64,000 bases of DNA from positions 33,263-97,262 of the forward strand of contig NW_026604935.1 of assembly GCF_024763615.1 (NCBI RefSeq), given 5' to 3'. The DNA is from Phlebotomus papatasi. Taxonomy: Eukaryota; Arthropoda; Insecta; Diptera; Psychodidae. How positions within the stretch are numbered: position 1 is the stretch's first letter; the number at the start of each line of letters is the position of its first letter. A program made the position numbers and the translations under genes. Shown piece after piece: positions 32,601-48,500 of this stretch. The notes below the pieces were generated by a model. The model had not been told where the DNA came from and searched no databases. It saw nothing but the letters and a program-made list of their open reading frames with translations.

Positions 32601-35600
32601 TTTGCATACAAAATATGCCTAAAAAAATTTTTTTTGATGCCAACTTTGGGGGGTCTATCTCTTCTAGTTTAGGAGATATTCGCCTTTAAAGATTTGCATA
32701 CAAAATATGCCTAAAAAAATTATTTTTATGCCAACTTTGGGGGGTCTATCTCTTCTAGTTTAGGAGATATTCGCCTTTAAAGATTTGCATACAAAATATG
32801 CCTAAAAAAATTTTTTTTGATGCCAACTTTGGGGGGTCTATCTCTTCTAGTTTAGGAGATATTCGCCTTTAAAGATTTGCATACAAAATATGCCTAAAAA
32901 AAATTTTTTTTGATGCCAACTTTGGGGGGTCTATCTCTTCTAGTTTAGGAGATATTCGCCTTTAAAGATTTGCATACAAAATATGCCTAAAAAATTTTTT
33001 TTGATGCCAACTTTGGGGGGTCTATCTCTTCTAGTTTAGGAGATATTCGCCTTTAAAGATTTGCATACAAAATATGCCTAAAAAAATTTTTTTTGATGCC
33101 AACTTTGGGGGGTCTATCTCTTCTAGTTTAGGAGATATTCGCCTTTAAAGATTTGAATACAAAATATGCCTAAAAAAAATTTTTTTTATGCCAACTTTGG
33201 GGGGTCTATCTCTTCTAGTTTAGGAGATATTCGCCTTTAAAGATTTGCATACAAAATATGCCTAAAAAAAATTTTTTTTGATGCCAACTTTGGGGGGTCT
33301 ATCTCTTCTAGTTTAGGAGATATTCGCCTTTAAAGATTTGCATACAAAATATGCCTAAAAAATTTTTTTTGATGCCAACTTTGGGGGGTCTATCTCTTCT
33401 AGTTTAGGAGATATTCGCCTTTAAAGATTTGAATACAAAATATGCCTAAAAAAAATTTTTTTTATGCCAACTTTGGGGGGTCTATCTCTTCTAGTTTAGG
33501 AGATATTCGCCTTTAAAGATTTGCATACAAAATATGCCTAAAAATTTTTTTTGATGCCAACTTTGGGGGGTCTATCTCTTCTAGTTTAGGAGATATTCGC
33601 CTTTAAAGATTTGCATACAAAATATGCCTAAAAAAATTTTTTTTTGATGCCAACTTTGGGGGTCTATCTCTTCTAGTTTAGGAGATATTCGCCTTTAAAG
33701 ATTTGCATACAAAATATGCCTAAAAAAATTTTTTTGATGCCAACTTTGGGGGGTCTATCTCTTCTAGTTTAGGAGATATTCGCCTTTAAAGATTTGCATA
33801 CAAAATATGCCTAAAAAAATTATTTTTATGCCAACTTTGGGGGGTCTATCTCTTCTAGTTTAGGAGATATTCGCCTTTAAAGATTTGCATACAAAATATG
33901 CCTAAAAAAATTTTTTTTGATGCCAACTTTGGGGGGTCTATCTCTTCTAGTTTAGGAGATATTCGCCTTTAAAGATTTGCATACAAAATATGCCTAAAAA
34001 AAATTTTTTTTGATGCCAACTTTGGGGGGTCTATCTCTTCTAGTTTAGGAGATATTCGCCTTTAAAGATTTGCATACAAAATATGCCTAAAAAATTTTTT
34101 TGATGCCAACTTTGGGGGGTCTATCTCTTCTAGTTTAGGAGATATTCGCCTTTAAAGATTTGCATACAAAATATGCCTAAAAAAATTTTTTTTGATGCCA
34201 ACTTTGGGGGGTCTATCTCTTCTAGTTTAGGAGATATTCGCCTTTAAAGATTTGAATACAAAATATGCCTAAAAAAAATTTTTTTTATGCCAACTTTGGG
34301 GGGTCTATCTCTTCTAGTTTAGGAGATATTCGCCTTTAAAGATTTGCATACAAAATATGCCTAAAAAAAATTTTTTTTTGATGCCAACTTTGGGGGGTCT
34401 ATCTCTTCTAGTTTAGGAGATATTCGCCTTTAAAGATTTGCATACAAAATATGCCTAAAAAATTTTTTTTGATGCCAACTTTGGGGGGTCTATCTCTTCT
34501 AGTTTAGGAGATATTCGCCTTTAAAGATTTGCATACAAAATATGCCTAAAAAAATTTTTTTGATGCCAACTTTGGGGGGTCTATCTCTTCTAGTTTAGGA
34601 GATATTCGCCTTTAAAGATTTGCATACAAAATATGCCTAAAAATTTTTTTTGATGCCAACTTTGGGGGGTCTATCTCTTCTAGTTTAGGAGATATTCGCC
34701 TTTAAAGATTTGCATACAAAATATGCCTAAAAAAATTTTTTTTTGATGCCAACTTTGGGGGTCTATCTCTTCTAGTTTAGGAGATATTCGCGTTTAAAGA
34801 TTTGCATACAAAATATGCCTAAAAAAATTTTTTTTTGATGCCAACTTTGGGGGGTCTATCTCTTCTAGTTTAGGAGATATTCGCCTTTAAAGATTTGCAT
34901 ACAAAATATGCCTAGAAAAATTTTTTTTGATGCCAACTTTGGGGGGTCTATCTCTTCTAGTTTAGGAGATATTCGCCTTTAAAGATTTGCATACAAAATA
35001 TGCCTAAAAAAAATTTTTTTGATGCCAACTTTGGGGGGTCTATCTCTTCTAGTTTAGGAGATATTCGCGTTTAGATATTTGCATACAAAATATGCGTAAA
35101 AAATTTTTTTTGATGCCAACTTTGGGGGTCTATCTCTTCTAGTTTAGGAGATATTCGCCTTTAAAGATTTGCATACAAAATATGCCTAAAAAATTTTTTT
35201 TTCATGCCAACTTTGGGGGGTCTATCTCTTCTAGTTTAGGAGATATTCGTGTTTAAAGATTTGCATACAAAATATGCCTAAAAAATTTTTTTTGATGCCA
35301 ACTTTGGCAGGTCTATCTCTTCTAGTTTAGGAGATATTCGCCTTTAAAGATTTGCATACAAAATATGCCTAAAAAAATTTTTTTTTTGATGCCAACTTTG
35401 GGGGTCTATCTCTTCTAGTTTAGGAGATATTCGCCTTTAAAGATTTGCACTTTGGGGGTCTATCTCTTCTAGTTTAGGAGATATTCGCCTTTAAAGATTT
35501 GCATACAAAATATGCCTAAAAAATTTTTTTTTGATGCCAACTTTGGGGGGTCTATCTCTTCTAGTTTAGGAGATATTCGCCTTTAAAGATTTGCATACAA

Positions 35601-37449
35601 AATATGCCTAAAAAATTTTTTTTTTGATGCCAACTTTGGGGGTCTATCTCTTCTAGTTTAGGAGATATTCGCCTTTAAAGATTTGCATACAAAATATGCC
35701 TAAAAAAAATTTTTTTGATGCCAACTTTGGGGGGTCTATCTCTTCTAGTTTAGGAGATATTCGCCTTTAAAGATTTGCATACAAAATATGCCTAAAAAAA
35801 ATTTTTTTTGATGCCAACTTTGGGGGGTCTATCTCTTCTAGTTTAGGAGATATTCGCCTTTAAAGATTTGCATACAAAATATGCCTAAAAAAAATTTTTT
35901 TTTATGCCAACTTTGGGGGGTCTATCTCTTCTAGTTTAGGAGATATTCGCCTTTAAAGATTTGCATACAAAATATGCCTAAAAAAATTTTTTTTGATGCC
36001 AACTTTGGGGGGTCTATCTCTTCTAGTTTAGGAGATATTCGCCTTTAAAGATTTGCATACAAAATATGCCTAAAAAAATGCTTTTTTATGCCAACTTTGG
36101 GGGGTCTATCTCTTCTAGTTTAGGAGATATTCGCCTTTAAAGATTTGCATACAAAATATGCCTAAAAAAATTTTTTTTGATGCCAACTTTGGGGGGTCTA
36201 TCTCTTCTAGTTTAGGAGATATTCGCCTTTAAAGATTTGAATACAAAATATGCCTAAAAAAAATTTTTTTTATGCCAACTTTGGGGGGTCTATCTCTTCT
36301 AGTTTAGGAGATATTCGCCTTTAAAGATTTGCATACAAAATATGCCTAAAAAAATTTTTTTGATGCCAACTTTGGGGGGTCTATCTCTTCTAGTTTAGGA
36401 GATATTCGCCTTTAAAGATTTGCATACAAAATATGCCTAAAAAAATTATTTTTATGCCAACTTTGGGGGGTCTATCTCTTCTAGTTTAGGAGATATTCGC
36501 CTTTAAAGATTTGCATACAAAATATGCCTAAAAAAATTTTTTTTGATGCCAACTTTGGGGGGTCTATCTCTTCTAGTTTAGGAGATATTCGCCTTTAAAG
36601 ATTTGCATACAAAATATGCCTAAAAAAAATTTTTTTTGATGCCAACTTTGGGGGGTCTATCTCTTCTAGTTTAGGAGATATTCGCCTTTAAAGATTTGCA
36701 TACAAAATATGCCTAAAAAATTTTTTTTGATGCCAACTTTGGGGGGTCTATCTCTTCTAGTTTAGGAGATATTCGCCTTTAAAGATTTGCATACAAAATA
36801 TGCCTAAAAAAATTTTTTTTGATGCCAACTTTGGGGGGTCTATCTCTTCTAGTTTAGGAGATATTCGCCTTTAAAGATTTGAATACAAAATATGCCTAAA
36901 AAAAATTTTTTTTATGCCAACTTTGGGGGGTCTATCTCTTCTAGTTTAGGAGATATTCGCCTTTAAAGATTTGCATACAAAATATGCCTAAAAAAAATTT
37001 TTTTTTGATGCCAACTTTGGGGGGTCTATCTCTTCTAGTTTAGGAGGTATTCGCCTTTAAAGATTTGCATACAAAATATGCCTAAAAAATTTTTTTTGAT
37101 GCCAACTTTGGGGGGTCTATCTCTTCTAGTTTAGGAGATATTCGCCTTTAAAGATTTGCATACAAAATATGCCTAAAAAATTTTTTTGATGCCAACTTTG
37201 GGGGGTCTATCTCTTCTAGTTTAGGAGATATTCGCCTTTAAAGATTTGCATACAAAATATGCCTAAAAATTTTTTTTGATGCCAACTTTGGGGGGTCTAT
37301 CTCTTCTAGTTTAGGAGATATTCGCCTTTAAAGATTTGCATACAAAATATGCCTAAAAAAATTTTTTTTTGATGCCAACTTTGGGGGGTCTATCTCTTCT
37401 AGTTTAGGAGATATTCGCCTTTAAAGATTTGCATACAAAATATGCCTAA

Positions 37450-40400
37450 AAAAATTTTTTTTGATGCCAACTTTGGGGGGTCTATCTCTTCTAGTTTAGG
37501 AGATATTCGCCTTTAAAGATTTGAATACAAAATATGCCTAAAAAAAATTTTTTTTATGCCAACTTTGGGGGGTCTATCTCTTCTAGTTTAGGAGATATTC
37601 GCCTTTAAAGATTTGCATACAAAATATGCCTAAAAAAATTTTTTTGATGCCAACTTTGGGGGGTCTATCTCTTCTAGTTTAGGAGATATTCGCCTTTAAA
37701 GATTTGCATACAAAATATGCCTAAAAAAATTATTTTTATGCCAACTTTGGGGGGTCTATCTCTTCTAGTTTAGGAGATATTCGCCTTTAAAGATTTGCAT
37801 ACAAAATATGCCTAAAAAATTTTTTTGATGCCAACTTTGGGGGGTCTATCTCTTCTAGTTTAGGAGATATTCGCCTTTAAAGATTTGCATACAAAATATG
37901 CCTAAAAAAATTTTTTTTGATGCCAACTTTGGGGGGTCTATCTCTTCTAGTTTAGGAGATATTCGCCTTTAAAGATTTGAATACAAAATATGCCTAAAAA
38001 AAATTTTTTTTATGCCAACTTTGGGGGGTCTATCTCTTCTAGTTTAGGAGATATTCGCCTTTAAAGATTTGCATACAAAATATGCCTAAAAAAAATTTTT
38101 TTTTGATGCCAACTTTGGGGGGTCTATCTCTTCTAGTTTAGGAGATATTCGCCTTTAAAGATTTGCATACAAAATATGCCTAAAAAATTTTTTTTGATGC
38201 CAACTTTGGGGGGTCTATCTCTTCTAGTTTAGGAGATATTCGCCTTTAAAGATTTGCATACAAAATATGCCTAAAAAAATTTTTTTGATGCCAACTTTGG
38301 GGGGTCTATCTCTTCTAGTTTAGGAGATATTCGCCTTTAAAGATTTGCATACAAAATATGCCTAAAAATTTTTTTTGATGCCAACTTTGGGGGGTCTATC
38401 TCTTCTAGTTTAGGAGATATTCGCCTTTAAAGATTTGCATACAAAATATGCCTAAAAAAATTTTTTTTTGATGCCAACTTTGGGGGTCTATCTCTTCTAG
38501 TTTAGGAGATATTCGCCTTTAAAGATTTGCATACAAAATATGCCTAAAAAAATTTTTTTTGATGCCAACTTTGGGGGGTCTATCTCTTCTAGTTTAGGAG
38601 ATATTCGCCTTTAAAGATTTGAATACAAAATATGCCTAAAAAAAATTTTTTTTATGCCAACTTTGGGGGGTCTATCTCTTCTAGTTTAGGAGATATTCGC
38701 CTTTAAAGATTTGCATACAAAATATGCCTAAAAAAAATTTTTTTTTGATGCCAACTTTGGGGGGTCTATCTCTTCTAGTTTAGGAGATATTCGCCTTTAA
38801 AGATTTGCATACAAAATATGCCTAAAAAATTTTTTTTGATGCCAACTTTGGGGGGTCTATCTCTTCTAGTTTAGGAGATATTCGCCTTTAAAGATTTGCA
38901 TACAAAATATGCCTAAAAAAATTTTTTTTGATGCCAACTTTGGGGGGTCTATCTCTTCTAGTTTAGGAGATATTCGCCTTTAAAGATTTGAATACAAAAT
39001 ATGCCTAAAAAAAATTTTTTTTATGCCAACTTTGGGGGGTCTATCTCTTCTAGTTTAGGAGATATTCGCCTTTAAAGATTTGCATACAAAATATGCCTAA
39101 AAAAAATTTTTTTTTGATGCCAACTTTGGGGGGTCTATCTCTTCTAGTTTAGGAGATATTCGCCTTTAAAGATTTGCATACAAAATATGCCTAAAAAATT
39201 TTTTTTGATGCCAACTTTGGGGGGTCTATCTCTTCTAGTTTAGGAGATATTCGCCTTTAAAGATTTGCATACAAAATATGCCTAAAAAAATTATTTTTAT
39301 GCCAACTTTGGGGGGTCTATCTCTTCTAGTTTAGGAGATATTCGCCTTTAAAGATTTGCATACAAAATATGCCTAAAAATTTTTTTTGATGCCAACTTTG
39401 GGGGGTCTATCTCTTCTAGTTTAGGAGATATTCGCCTTTAAAGATTTGCATACAAAATATGCCTAAAAAAATTTTTTTTTGATGCCAACTTTGGGGGTCT
39501 ATCTCTTCTAGTTTAGGAGATATTCGCGTTTAAAGATTTGCATACAAAATATGCCTAAAAAAATTTTTTTTTGATGCCAACTTTGGGGGGTCTATCTCTT
39601 CTAGTTTAGGAGATATTCGCCTTTAAAGATTTGCATACAAAATATGCCTAGAAAAATTTTTTTTTATGCCAACTTTGGGGGGTCTATCTCTTCTAGTTTA
39701 GGAGATATTCGCCTTTAAAGATTTGCATACAAAATATGCCTAAAAAAAATTTTTTTGATGCCAACTTTGGGGGGTCTATCTCTTCTAGTTTAGGAGATAT
39801 TCGCCTTTAAAGATTTGCATACAAAATATGCCTAAAAAAATTTTTTTTTGATGCCAACTTTGGGGGGTCTATCTCTTCTAGTTTAGGAGATATTCGCGTT
39901 TAAAGATTTGCATACAAAATATGCCTAAAAAAATTTTTTTTGATGCCAACTTTGGGGGGTCTATCTCTTCTAGTTTAGGAGATATTCGCCTTTAAAGATT
40001 TGCATACAAAATATGCCTAAAAAAAATTTTTTTTGATGCCAACTTTGGGGGGTCTATCTCTTCTAGTTTAGGAGATATTCGCCTTTAAAGATTTGCATAC
40101 AAAATATGCCTAAAAAAAATTTTTTTTTATGCCAACTTTGGGGGGTCTATCTCTTCTAGTTTAGGAGATATTCGCCTTTAAAGATTTGCATACAAAATAT
40201 GCCTAAAAAAATTTTTTTTGATGCCAACTTTGGGGGGTCTATCTCTTCTAGTTTAGGAGATATTCGCCTTTAAAGATTTGCATACAAAATATGCCTAAAA
40301 AAATGCTTTTTTATGCCAACTTTGGGGGGTCTATCTCTTCTAGTTTAGGAGATATTCGCCTTTAAAGATTTGCATACAAAATATGCCTAAAAAAATTTTT

Positions 40401-42560
40401 TTGATGCCAACTTTGGGGGGTCTATCTCTTCTAGTTTAGGAGATATTCGCCTTTAAAGATTTGAATACAAAATATGCCTAAAAAAAATTTTTTTTATGCC
40501 AACTTTGGGGGGTCTATCTCTTCTAGTTTAGGAGATATTCGCCTTTAAAGATTTGCATACAAAATATGCCTAAAAAAATTTTTTTGATGCCAACTTTGGG
40601 GGGTCTATCTCTTCTAGTTTAGGAGATATTCGCCTTTAAAGATTTGCATACAAAATATGCCTAAAAAAATTATTTTTATGCCAACTTTGGGGGGTCTATC
40701 TCTTCTAGTTTAGGAGATATTCGCCTTTAAAGATTTGCATACAAAATATGCCTAAAAAAATTTTTTTTGATGCCAACTTTGGGGGGTCTATCTCTTCTAG
40801 TTTAGGAGATATTCGCCTTTAAAGATTTGCATACAAAATATGCCTAAAAAAAATTTTTTTTGATGCCAACTTTGGGGGGTCTATCTCTTCTAGTTTAGGA
40901 GATATTCGCCTTTAAAGATTTGCATACAAAATATGCCTAAAAAATTTTTTTTGATGCCAACTTTGGGGGGTCTATCTCTTCTAGTTTAGGAGATATTCGC
41001 CTTTAAAGATTTGCATACAAAATATGCCTAAAAAAATTTTTTTTGATGCCAACTTTGGGGGGTCTATCTCTTCTAGTTTAGGAGATATTCGCCTTTAAAG
41101 ATTTGAATACAAAATATGCCTAAAAAAAATTTTTTTTATGCCAACTTTGGGGGGTCTATCTCTTCTAGTTTAGGAGATATTCGCCTTTAAAGATTTGCAT
41201 ACAAAATATGCCTAAAAAAAATTTTTTTTTGATGCCAACTTTGGGGGGTCTATCTCTTCTAGTTTAGGAGATATTCGCCTTTAAAGATTTGCATACAAAA
41301 TATGCCTAAAAAATTTTTTTTGATGCCAACTTTGGGGGGTCTATCTCTTCTAGTTTAGGAGATATTCGCCTTTAAAGATTTGCATACAAAATATGCCTAA
41401 AAAAAATTTTTTGATGCCAACTTTGGGGGGTCTATCTCTTCTAGTTTAGGAGATATTCGCCTTTAAAGATTTGCATACAAAATATGCCTAAAAAATTTTT
41501 TTTGATGCCAACTTTGGGGGGTCTATCTCTTCTAGTTTAGGAGATATTCGCCTTTAAAGATTTGAATACAAAATATGCCTAAAAAAAATTTTTTTTATGC
41601 CAACTTTGGGGGGTCTATCTCTTCTAGTTTAGGAGATATTCGCCTTTAAAGATTTGCATACAAAATATGCCTAAAAAAAATTTTTTTTGATGCCAACTTT
41701 GGGGGGTCTATCTCTTCTAGTTTAGGAGATATTCGCCTTTAAAGATTTGCATACAAAATATGCCTAAAAAATTTTTTTTGATGCCAACTTTGGGGGGTCT
41801 ATCTCTTCTAGTTTAGGAGATATTCGCCTTTAAAGATTTGCATACAAAATATGCCTAAAAAAATTTTTTTGATGCCAACTTTGGGGGGTCTATCTCTTCT
41901 AGTTTAGGAGATATTCGCCTTTAAAGATTTGCATACAAAATATGCCTAAAAATTTTTTTTGATGCCAACTTTGGGGGGTCTATCTCTTCTAGTTTAGGAG
42001 ATATTCGCCTTTAAAGATTTGCATACAAAATATGCCTAAAAAAATTTTTTTTTGATGCCAACTTTGGGGGTCTATCTCTTCTAGTTTAGGAGATATTCGC
42101 GTTTAAAGATTTGCATACAAAATATGCCTAAAAAAATTTTTTTTTGATGCCAACTTTGGGGGGTCTATCTCTTCTAGTTTAGGAGATATTCGCCTTTAAA
42201 GATTTGCATACAAAATATGCCTAGAAAAATTTTTTTTGATGCCAACTTTGGGGGGTCTATCTCTTCTAGTTTAGGAGATATTCGCCTTTAAAGATTTGCA
42301 TACAAAATATGCCTAAAAAAAATTTTTTTGATGCCAACTTTGGGGGGTCTATCTCTTCTAGTTTAGGAGATATTCGCCTTTAAAGATTTGCATACAAAAT
42401 ATGCCTAAAAAAATTTTTTTTTGATGCCAACTTTGGGGGGTCTATCTCTTCTAGTTTAGGAGATATTCGCGTTTAAAGATTTGCATACAAAATATGCCTA
42501 AAAAAATTTTTTTTGATGCCAACTTTGGGGGGTCTATCTCTTCTAGTTTAGGAGATATTC
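37450..42560 (+). repeat. Higher-order satellite block, copy A (about 5.1 kb)
   Basis: The monomer types in this block match those 12,042 bp downstream. Landmarks are GAATAC near 37525, TTATTTTT at 37730, TAGAAAA at 39649, GCTTTTTT at 40305, TTATTTTT at 40670, TAGAAAA at 42222 and GCGTTT near 42470. Upstream of about 37.4 kb and downstream of about 42.6 kb the two series no longer agree. Ends are judged by eye from landmark types. Confidence 0.75.
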
Positions 42561-45500
42561 GCCTTTAAAGATTTGCATACAAAATATGCCTAAAAAAATT
42601 TTTTTTTTGATGCCAACTTTGGGGGGTCTATCTCTTCTAGTTTAGGAGATATTCGCGTTTAAAGATTTGCATACAAAATATGCCTAAAAAAATTTTTTTT
42701 GATGCCAACTTTGGGGGGTCTATCTCTTCTAGTTTAGGAGATATTCGCGTTTAAAGATTTGCATACAAAATATGCCTAAAAAAATTTTTTTTTGATGCCA
42801 ACTTTGGGGGGTCTATCTCTTCTAGTTTAGGAGATATTCGCCTTTAAAGATTTGCATACAAAATATGCCTAAAAAAATTTTTTTTTGATGCCAACTTTGG
42901 GGGGTCTATCTCTTCTAGTTTAGGAGATATTCGCCTTTAAAGATTTGCATACAAAATATGCCTAAAAAAATTTTTTTTTGATGCCAACTTTGGGGGTCTA
43001 TCTCTTCTAGTTTAGGAGATATTCGCCTTTAAAGATTTGCATACAAAATATGCCTAAAAAAATTTTTTTGATGCCAACTTTGGGGGGTCTATCTCTTCTA
43101 GTTTAGGAGATATTCGCCTTTAAAGATTTGCATACAAAATATGCCTAAAAAAATTATTTTTATGCCAACTTTGGGGGGTCTATCTCTTCTAGTTTAGGAG
43201 ATATTCGCCTTTAAAGATTTGCATACAAAATATGCCTAAAAAAATGCTTTTTTATGCCAACTTTGGGGGGTCTATCTCTTCTAGTTTAGGAGATATTCGC
43301 CTTTAAAGATTTGCATACAAAATATGCCTAAAAAAAATTTTTTTTGATGCCAACTTTGGGGGGTCTATCTCTTCTAGTTTAGGAGATATTCGCCTTTAAA
43401 GATTTGCATACAAAATATGCCTAAAAAATTTTTTTTGATGCCAACTTTGGGGGGTCTATCTCTTCTAGTTTAGGAGATATTCGCCTTTAAAGATTTGCAT
43501 ACAAAATATGCCTAAAAAAATGCCTAAAAAAATTTTTTTTGATGCCAACTTTGGGGGGTCTATCTCTTCTAGTTTAGGAGATATTCGCCTTTAAAGATTT
43601 GAATACAAAATATGCCTAAAAAAAATTTTTTTTATGCCAACTTTGGGGGGTCTATCTCTTCTAGTTTAGGAGATATTCGCCTTTAAAAATTTGCATACAA
43701 AATATGCCTAAAAAAAATTTTTTTTTGATGCCAACTTTGGGGGGTCTATCTCTTCTAGTTTAGGAGATATTCGCCTTTAAAGATTTGCATACAAAATATG
43801 CGTAAAAAATTTTTTTTGATGCCAACTTTGGGGGGTCTATCTCTTCTAGTTTAGGAGATATTCGCCTTTAAAGATTTGCATACAAAATATGCCTAAAAAA
43901 ATTATTTTTATGCCAACTTTGGGGGGTCTATCTCTTCTAGTTTAGGAGATATTCGCCTTTAAAGATTTGCATACAAAATATGCCTAAAAATTTTTTTTGA
44001 TGCCAACTTTGGGGGGTCTATCTCTTCTAGTTTAGGAGATATTCGCCTTTAAAGATTTGCATACAAAATATGCCTAAAAAAATTTTTTTTTGATGCCAAC
44101 TTTGGGGGTCTATCTCTTCTAGTTTAGGAGATATTCGCGTTTAAAGATTTGCATACAAAATATGCCTAAAAAAATTTTTTTTTGATGCCAACTTTGGGGG
44201 GTCTATCTCTTCTAGTTTAGGAGATATTCGCCTTTAAAGATTTGCATACAAAATATGCCTAGAAAAATTTTTTTTTATGCCAACTTTGGGGGGTCTATCT
44301 CTTCTAGTTTAGGAGATATTCGCCTTTAAAGATTTGCATACAAAATATGCCTAAAAAAAATTTTTTTGATGCCAACTTTGGGGGGTCTATCTCTTCTAGT
44401 TTAGGAGATATTCGCCTTTAAAGATTTGCATACAAAATATGCCTAAAAAAATTTTTTTTTGATGCCAACTTTGGGGGGTCTATCTCTTCTAGTTTAGGAG
44501 ATATTCGCGTTTAAAGATTTGCATACAAAATATGCCTAAAAAAATTTTTTTTGATGCCAACTTTGGGGGGTCTATCTCTTCTAGTTTAGGAGATATTCGC
44601 CTTTAAAGATTTGCATACAAAATATGCCTAAAAAAAATTTTTTTTGATGCCAACTTTGGGGGGTCTATCTCTTCTAGTTTAGGAGATATTCGCCTTTAAA
44701 GATTTGCATACAAAATATGCCTAAAAAAAATTTTTTTTTATGCCAACTTTGGGGGGTCTATCTCTTCTAGTTTAGGAGATATTCGCCTTTAAAGATTTGC
44801 ATACAAAATATGCCTAAAAAAATTTTTTTTGATGCCAACTTTGGGGGGTCTATCTCTTCTAGTTTAGGAGATATTCGCCTTTAAAGATTTGCATACAAAA
44901 TATGCCTAAAAAAATGCTTTTTTATGCCAACTTTGGGGGGTCTATCTCTTCTAGTTTAGGAGATATTCGCCTTTAAAGATTTGCATACAAAATATGCCTA
45001 AAAAAATTTTTTTTGATGCCAACTTTGGGGGGTCTATCTCTTCTAGTTTAGGAGATATTCGCCTTTAAAGATTTGCATACAAAATATGATTTTTTTTGAT
45101 GCCAACTTTGGGGGGTCTATCTCTTCTAAAATATTCGCTTTAAAGATTTGAATACAAAATATGCCTAAAAAAAATTTTTTTTATGCCAACTTTGGGGGGT
45201 CTATCTCTTCTAGTTTAGGAGATATTCGCCTTTAAAGATTTGCATACAAAATATGCCTAAAAAAATTTTTTTGATGCCAACTTTGGGGGGTCTATCTCTT
45301 CTAGTTTAGGAGATATTCGCCTTTAAAGATTTGCATACAAAATATGCCTAAAAAAATTATTTTTATGCCAACTTTGGGGGGTCTATCTCTTCTAGTTTAG
45401 GAGATATTCGCCTTTAAAGATTTGCATACAAAATATGCCTAAAAAATTTTTTTGATGCCAACTTTGGGGGGTCTATCTCTTCTAGTTTAGGAGATATTCG

Positions 45501-48500
45501 CCTTTAAAGATTTGCATACAAAATATGCCTAAAAAATTTTTTTTGATGCCAACTTTGGGGGGTCTATCTCTTCTAGTTTAGGAGATATTCGCCTTTAAAG
45601 ATTTGAATACAAAATATGCCTAAAAAAAATTTTTTTTATGCCAACTTTGGGGGGTCTATCTCTTCTAGTTTAGGAGATATTCGCCTTTAAAGATTTGCAT
45701 ACAAAATATGCCTAAAAAAAATTTTTTTTTGATGCCAACTTTGGGGGGTCTATCTCTTCTAGTTTAGGAGATATTCGCCTTTAAAGATTTGCATACAAAA
45801 TATGCCTAAAAAATTTTTTTTGATGCCAACTTTGGGGGGTCTATCTCTTCTAGTTTAGGAGATATTCGCCTTTAAAGATTTGCATACAAAATATGCCTAA
45901 AAAAATTTTTTTGATGCCAACTTTGGGGGGTCTATCTCTTCTAGTTTAGGAGATATTCGCCTTTAAAGATTTGCATACAAAATATGCCTAAAAATTTTTT
46001 TTGATGCCAACTTTGGGGGGTCTATCTCTTCTAGTTTAGGAGATATTCGCCTTTAAAGATTTGCATACAAAATATGCCTAAAAAAATTTTTTTTTGATGC
46101 CAACTTTGGGGGTCTATCTCTTCTAGTTTAGGAGATATTCGCCTTTAAAGATTTGCATACAAAATATGCCTAAAAAAATTTTTTTTGATGCCAACTTTGG
46201 GGGGTCTATCTCTTCTAGTTTAGGAGATATTCGCCTTTAAAGATTTGAATACAAAATATGCCTAAAAAAAATTTTTTTTATGCCAACTTTGGGGGGTCTA
46301 TCTCTTCTAGTTTAGGAGATATTCGCCTTTAAAGATTTGCATACAAAATATGCCTAAAAAAAATTTTTTTTTGATGCCAACTTTGGGGGGTCTATCTCTT
46401 CTAGTTTAGGAGATATTCGCCTTTAAAGATTTGCATACAAAATATGCCTAAAAAAATTTTTTTTGATGCCAACTTTGGGGGGTCTATCTCTTCTAGTTTA
46501 GGAGATATTCGCCTTTAAAGATTTGCATACAAAATATGCCTAAAAAAATTTTTTTTGATGCCAACTTTGGGGGGTCTATCTCTTCTAGTTTAGGAGATAT
46601 TCGCCTTTAAAGATTTGAATACAAAATATGCCTAAAAAAAATTTTTTTTATGCCAACTTTGGGGGGTCTATCTCTTCTAGTTTAGGAGATATTCGCCTTT
46701 AAAGATTTGCATACAAAATATGCCTAAAAAAAATTTTTTTTTGATGCCAACTTTGGGGGGTCTATCTCTTCTAGTTTAGGAGATATTCGCCTTTAAAGAT
46801 TTGCATACAAAATATGCCTAAAAAATTTTTTTTGATGCCAACTTTGGGGGGTCTATCTCTTCTAGTTTAGGAGATATTCGCCTTTAAAGATTTGCATACA
46901 AAATATGCCTAAAAAAATTATTTTTATGCCAACTTTGGGGGGTCTATCTCTTCTAGTTTAGGAGATATTCGCCTTTAAAGATTTGCATACAAAATATGCC
47001 TAAAAATTTTTTTTGATGCCAACTTTGGGGGGTCTATCTCTTCTAGTTTAGGAGATATTCGCCTTTAAAGATTTGCATACAAAATATGCCTAAAAAAATT
47101 TTTTTTTGATGCCAACTTTGGGGGTCTATCTCTTCTAGTTTAGGAGATATTCGCGTTTAAAGATTTGCATACAAAATATGCCTAAAAAAATTTTTTTTTG
47201 ATGCCAACTTTGGGGGGTCTATCTCTTCTAGTTTAGGAGATATTCGCCTTTAAAGATTTGCATACAAAATATGCCTAGAAAAATTTTTTTTTATGCCAAC
47301 TTTGGGGGGTCTATCTCTTCTAGTTTAGGAGATATTCGCCTTTAAAGATTTGCATACAAAATATGCCTAAAAAAAATTTTTTTGATGCCAACTTTGGGGG
47401 GTCTATCTCTTCTAGTTTAGGAGATATTCGCCTTTAAAGATTTGCATACAAAATATGCCTAAAAAAATTTTTTTTTGATGCCAACTTTGGGGGGTCTATC
47501 TCTTCTAGTTTAGGAGATATTCGCGTTTAAAGATTTGCATACAAAATATGCCTAAAAAAATTTTTTTTGATGCCAACTTTGGGGGGTCTATCTCTTCTAG
47601 TTTAGGAGATATTCGCCTTTAAAGATTTGCATACAAAATATGCCTAAAAAAATTTTTTTTGATGCCAACTTTGGGGGGTCTATCTCTTCTAGTTTAGGAG
47701 ATATTCGCCTTTAAAGATTTGCATACAAAATATGCCTAAAAAAAATTTTTTTTTATGCCAACTTTGGGGGGTCTATCTCTTCTAGTTTAGGAGATATTCG
47801 CCTTTAAAGATTTGCATACAAAATATGCCTAAAAAAATTTTTTTTGATGCCAACTTTGGGGGGTCTATCTCTTCTAGTTTAGGAGATATTCGCCTTTAAA
47901 GATTTGCATACAAAATATGCCTAAAAAAATGCTTTTTTATGCCAACTTTGGGGGGTCTATCTCTTCTAGTTTAGGAGATATTCGCCTTTAAAGATTTGCA
48001 TACAAAATATGCCTAAAAAAATTTTTTTTGATGCCAACTTTGGGGGGTCTATCTCTTCTAGTTTAGGAGATATTCGCCTTTAAAGATTTGAATACAAAAT
48101 ATGCCTAAAAAAAATTTTTTTTATGCCAACTTTGGGGGGTCTATCTCTTCTAGTTTAGGAGATATTCGCCTTTAAAGATTTGCATACAAAATATGCCTAA
48201 AAAAATTTTTTTGATGCCAACTTTGGGGGGTCTATCTCTTCTAGTTTAGGAGATATTCGCCTTTAAAGATTTGCATACAAAATATGCCTAAAAAAATTAT
48301 TTTTATGCCAACTTTGGGGGGTCTATCTCTTCTAGTTTAGGAGATATTCGCCTTTAAAGATTTGCATACAAAATATGCCTAAAAAAATTTTTTTTGATGC
48401 CAACTTTGGGGGGTCTATCTCTTCTAGTTTAGGAGATATTCGCCTTTAAAGATTTGCATACAAAATATGCCTAAAAAAAATTTTTTTTGATGCCAACTTT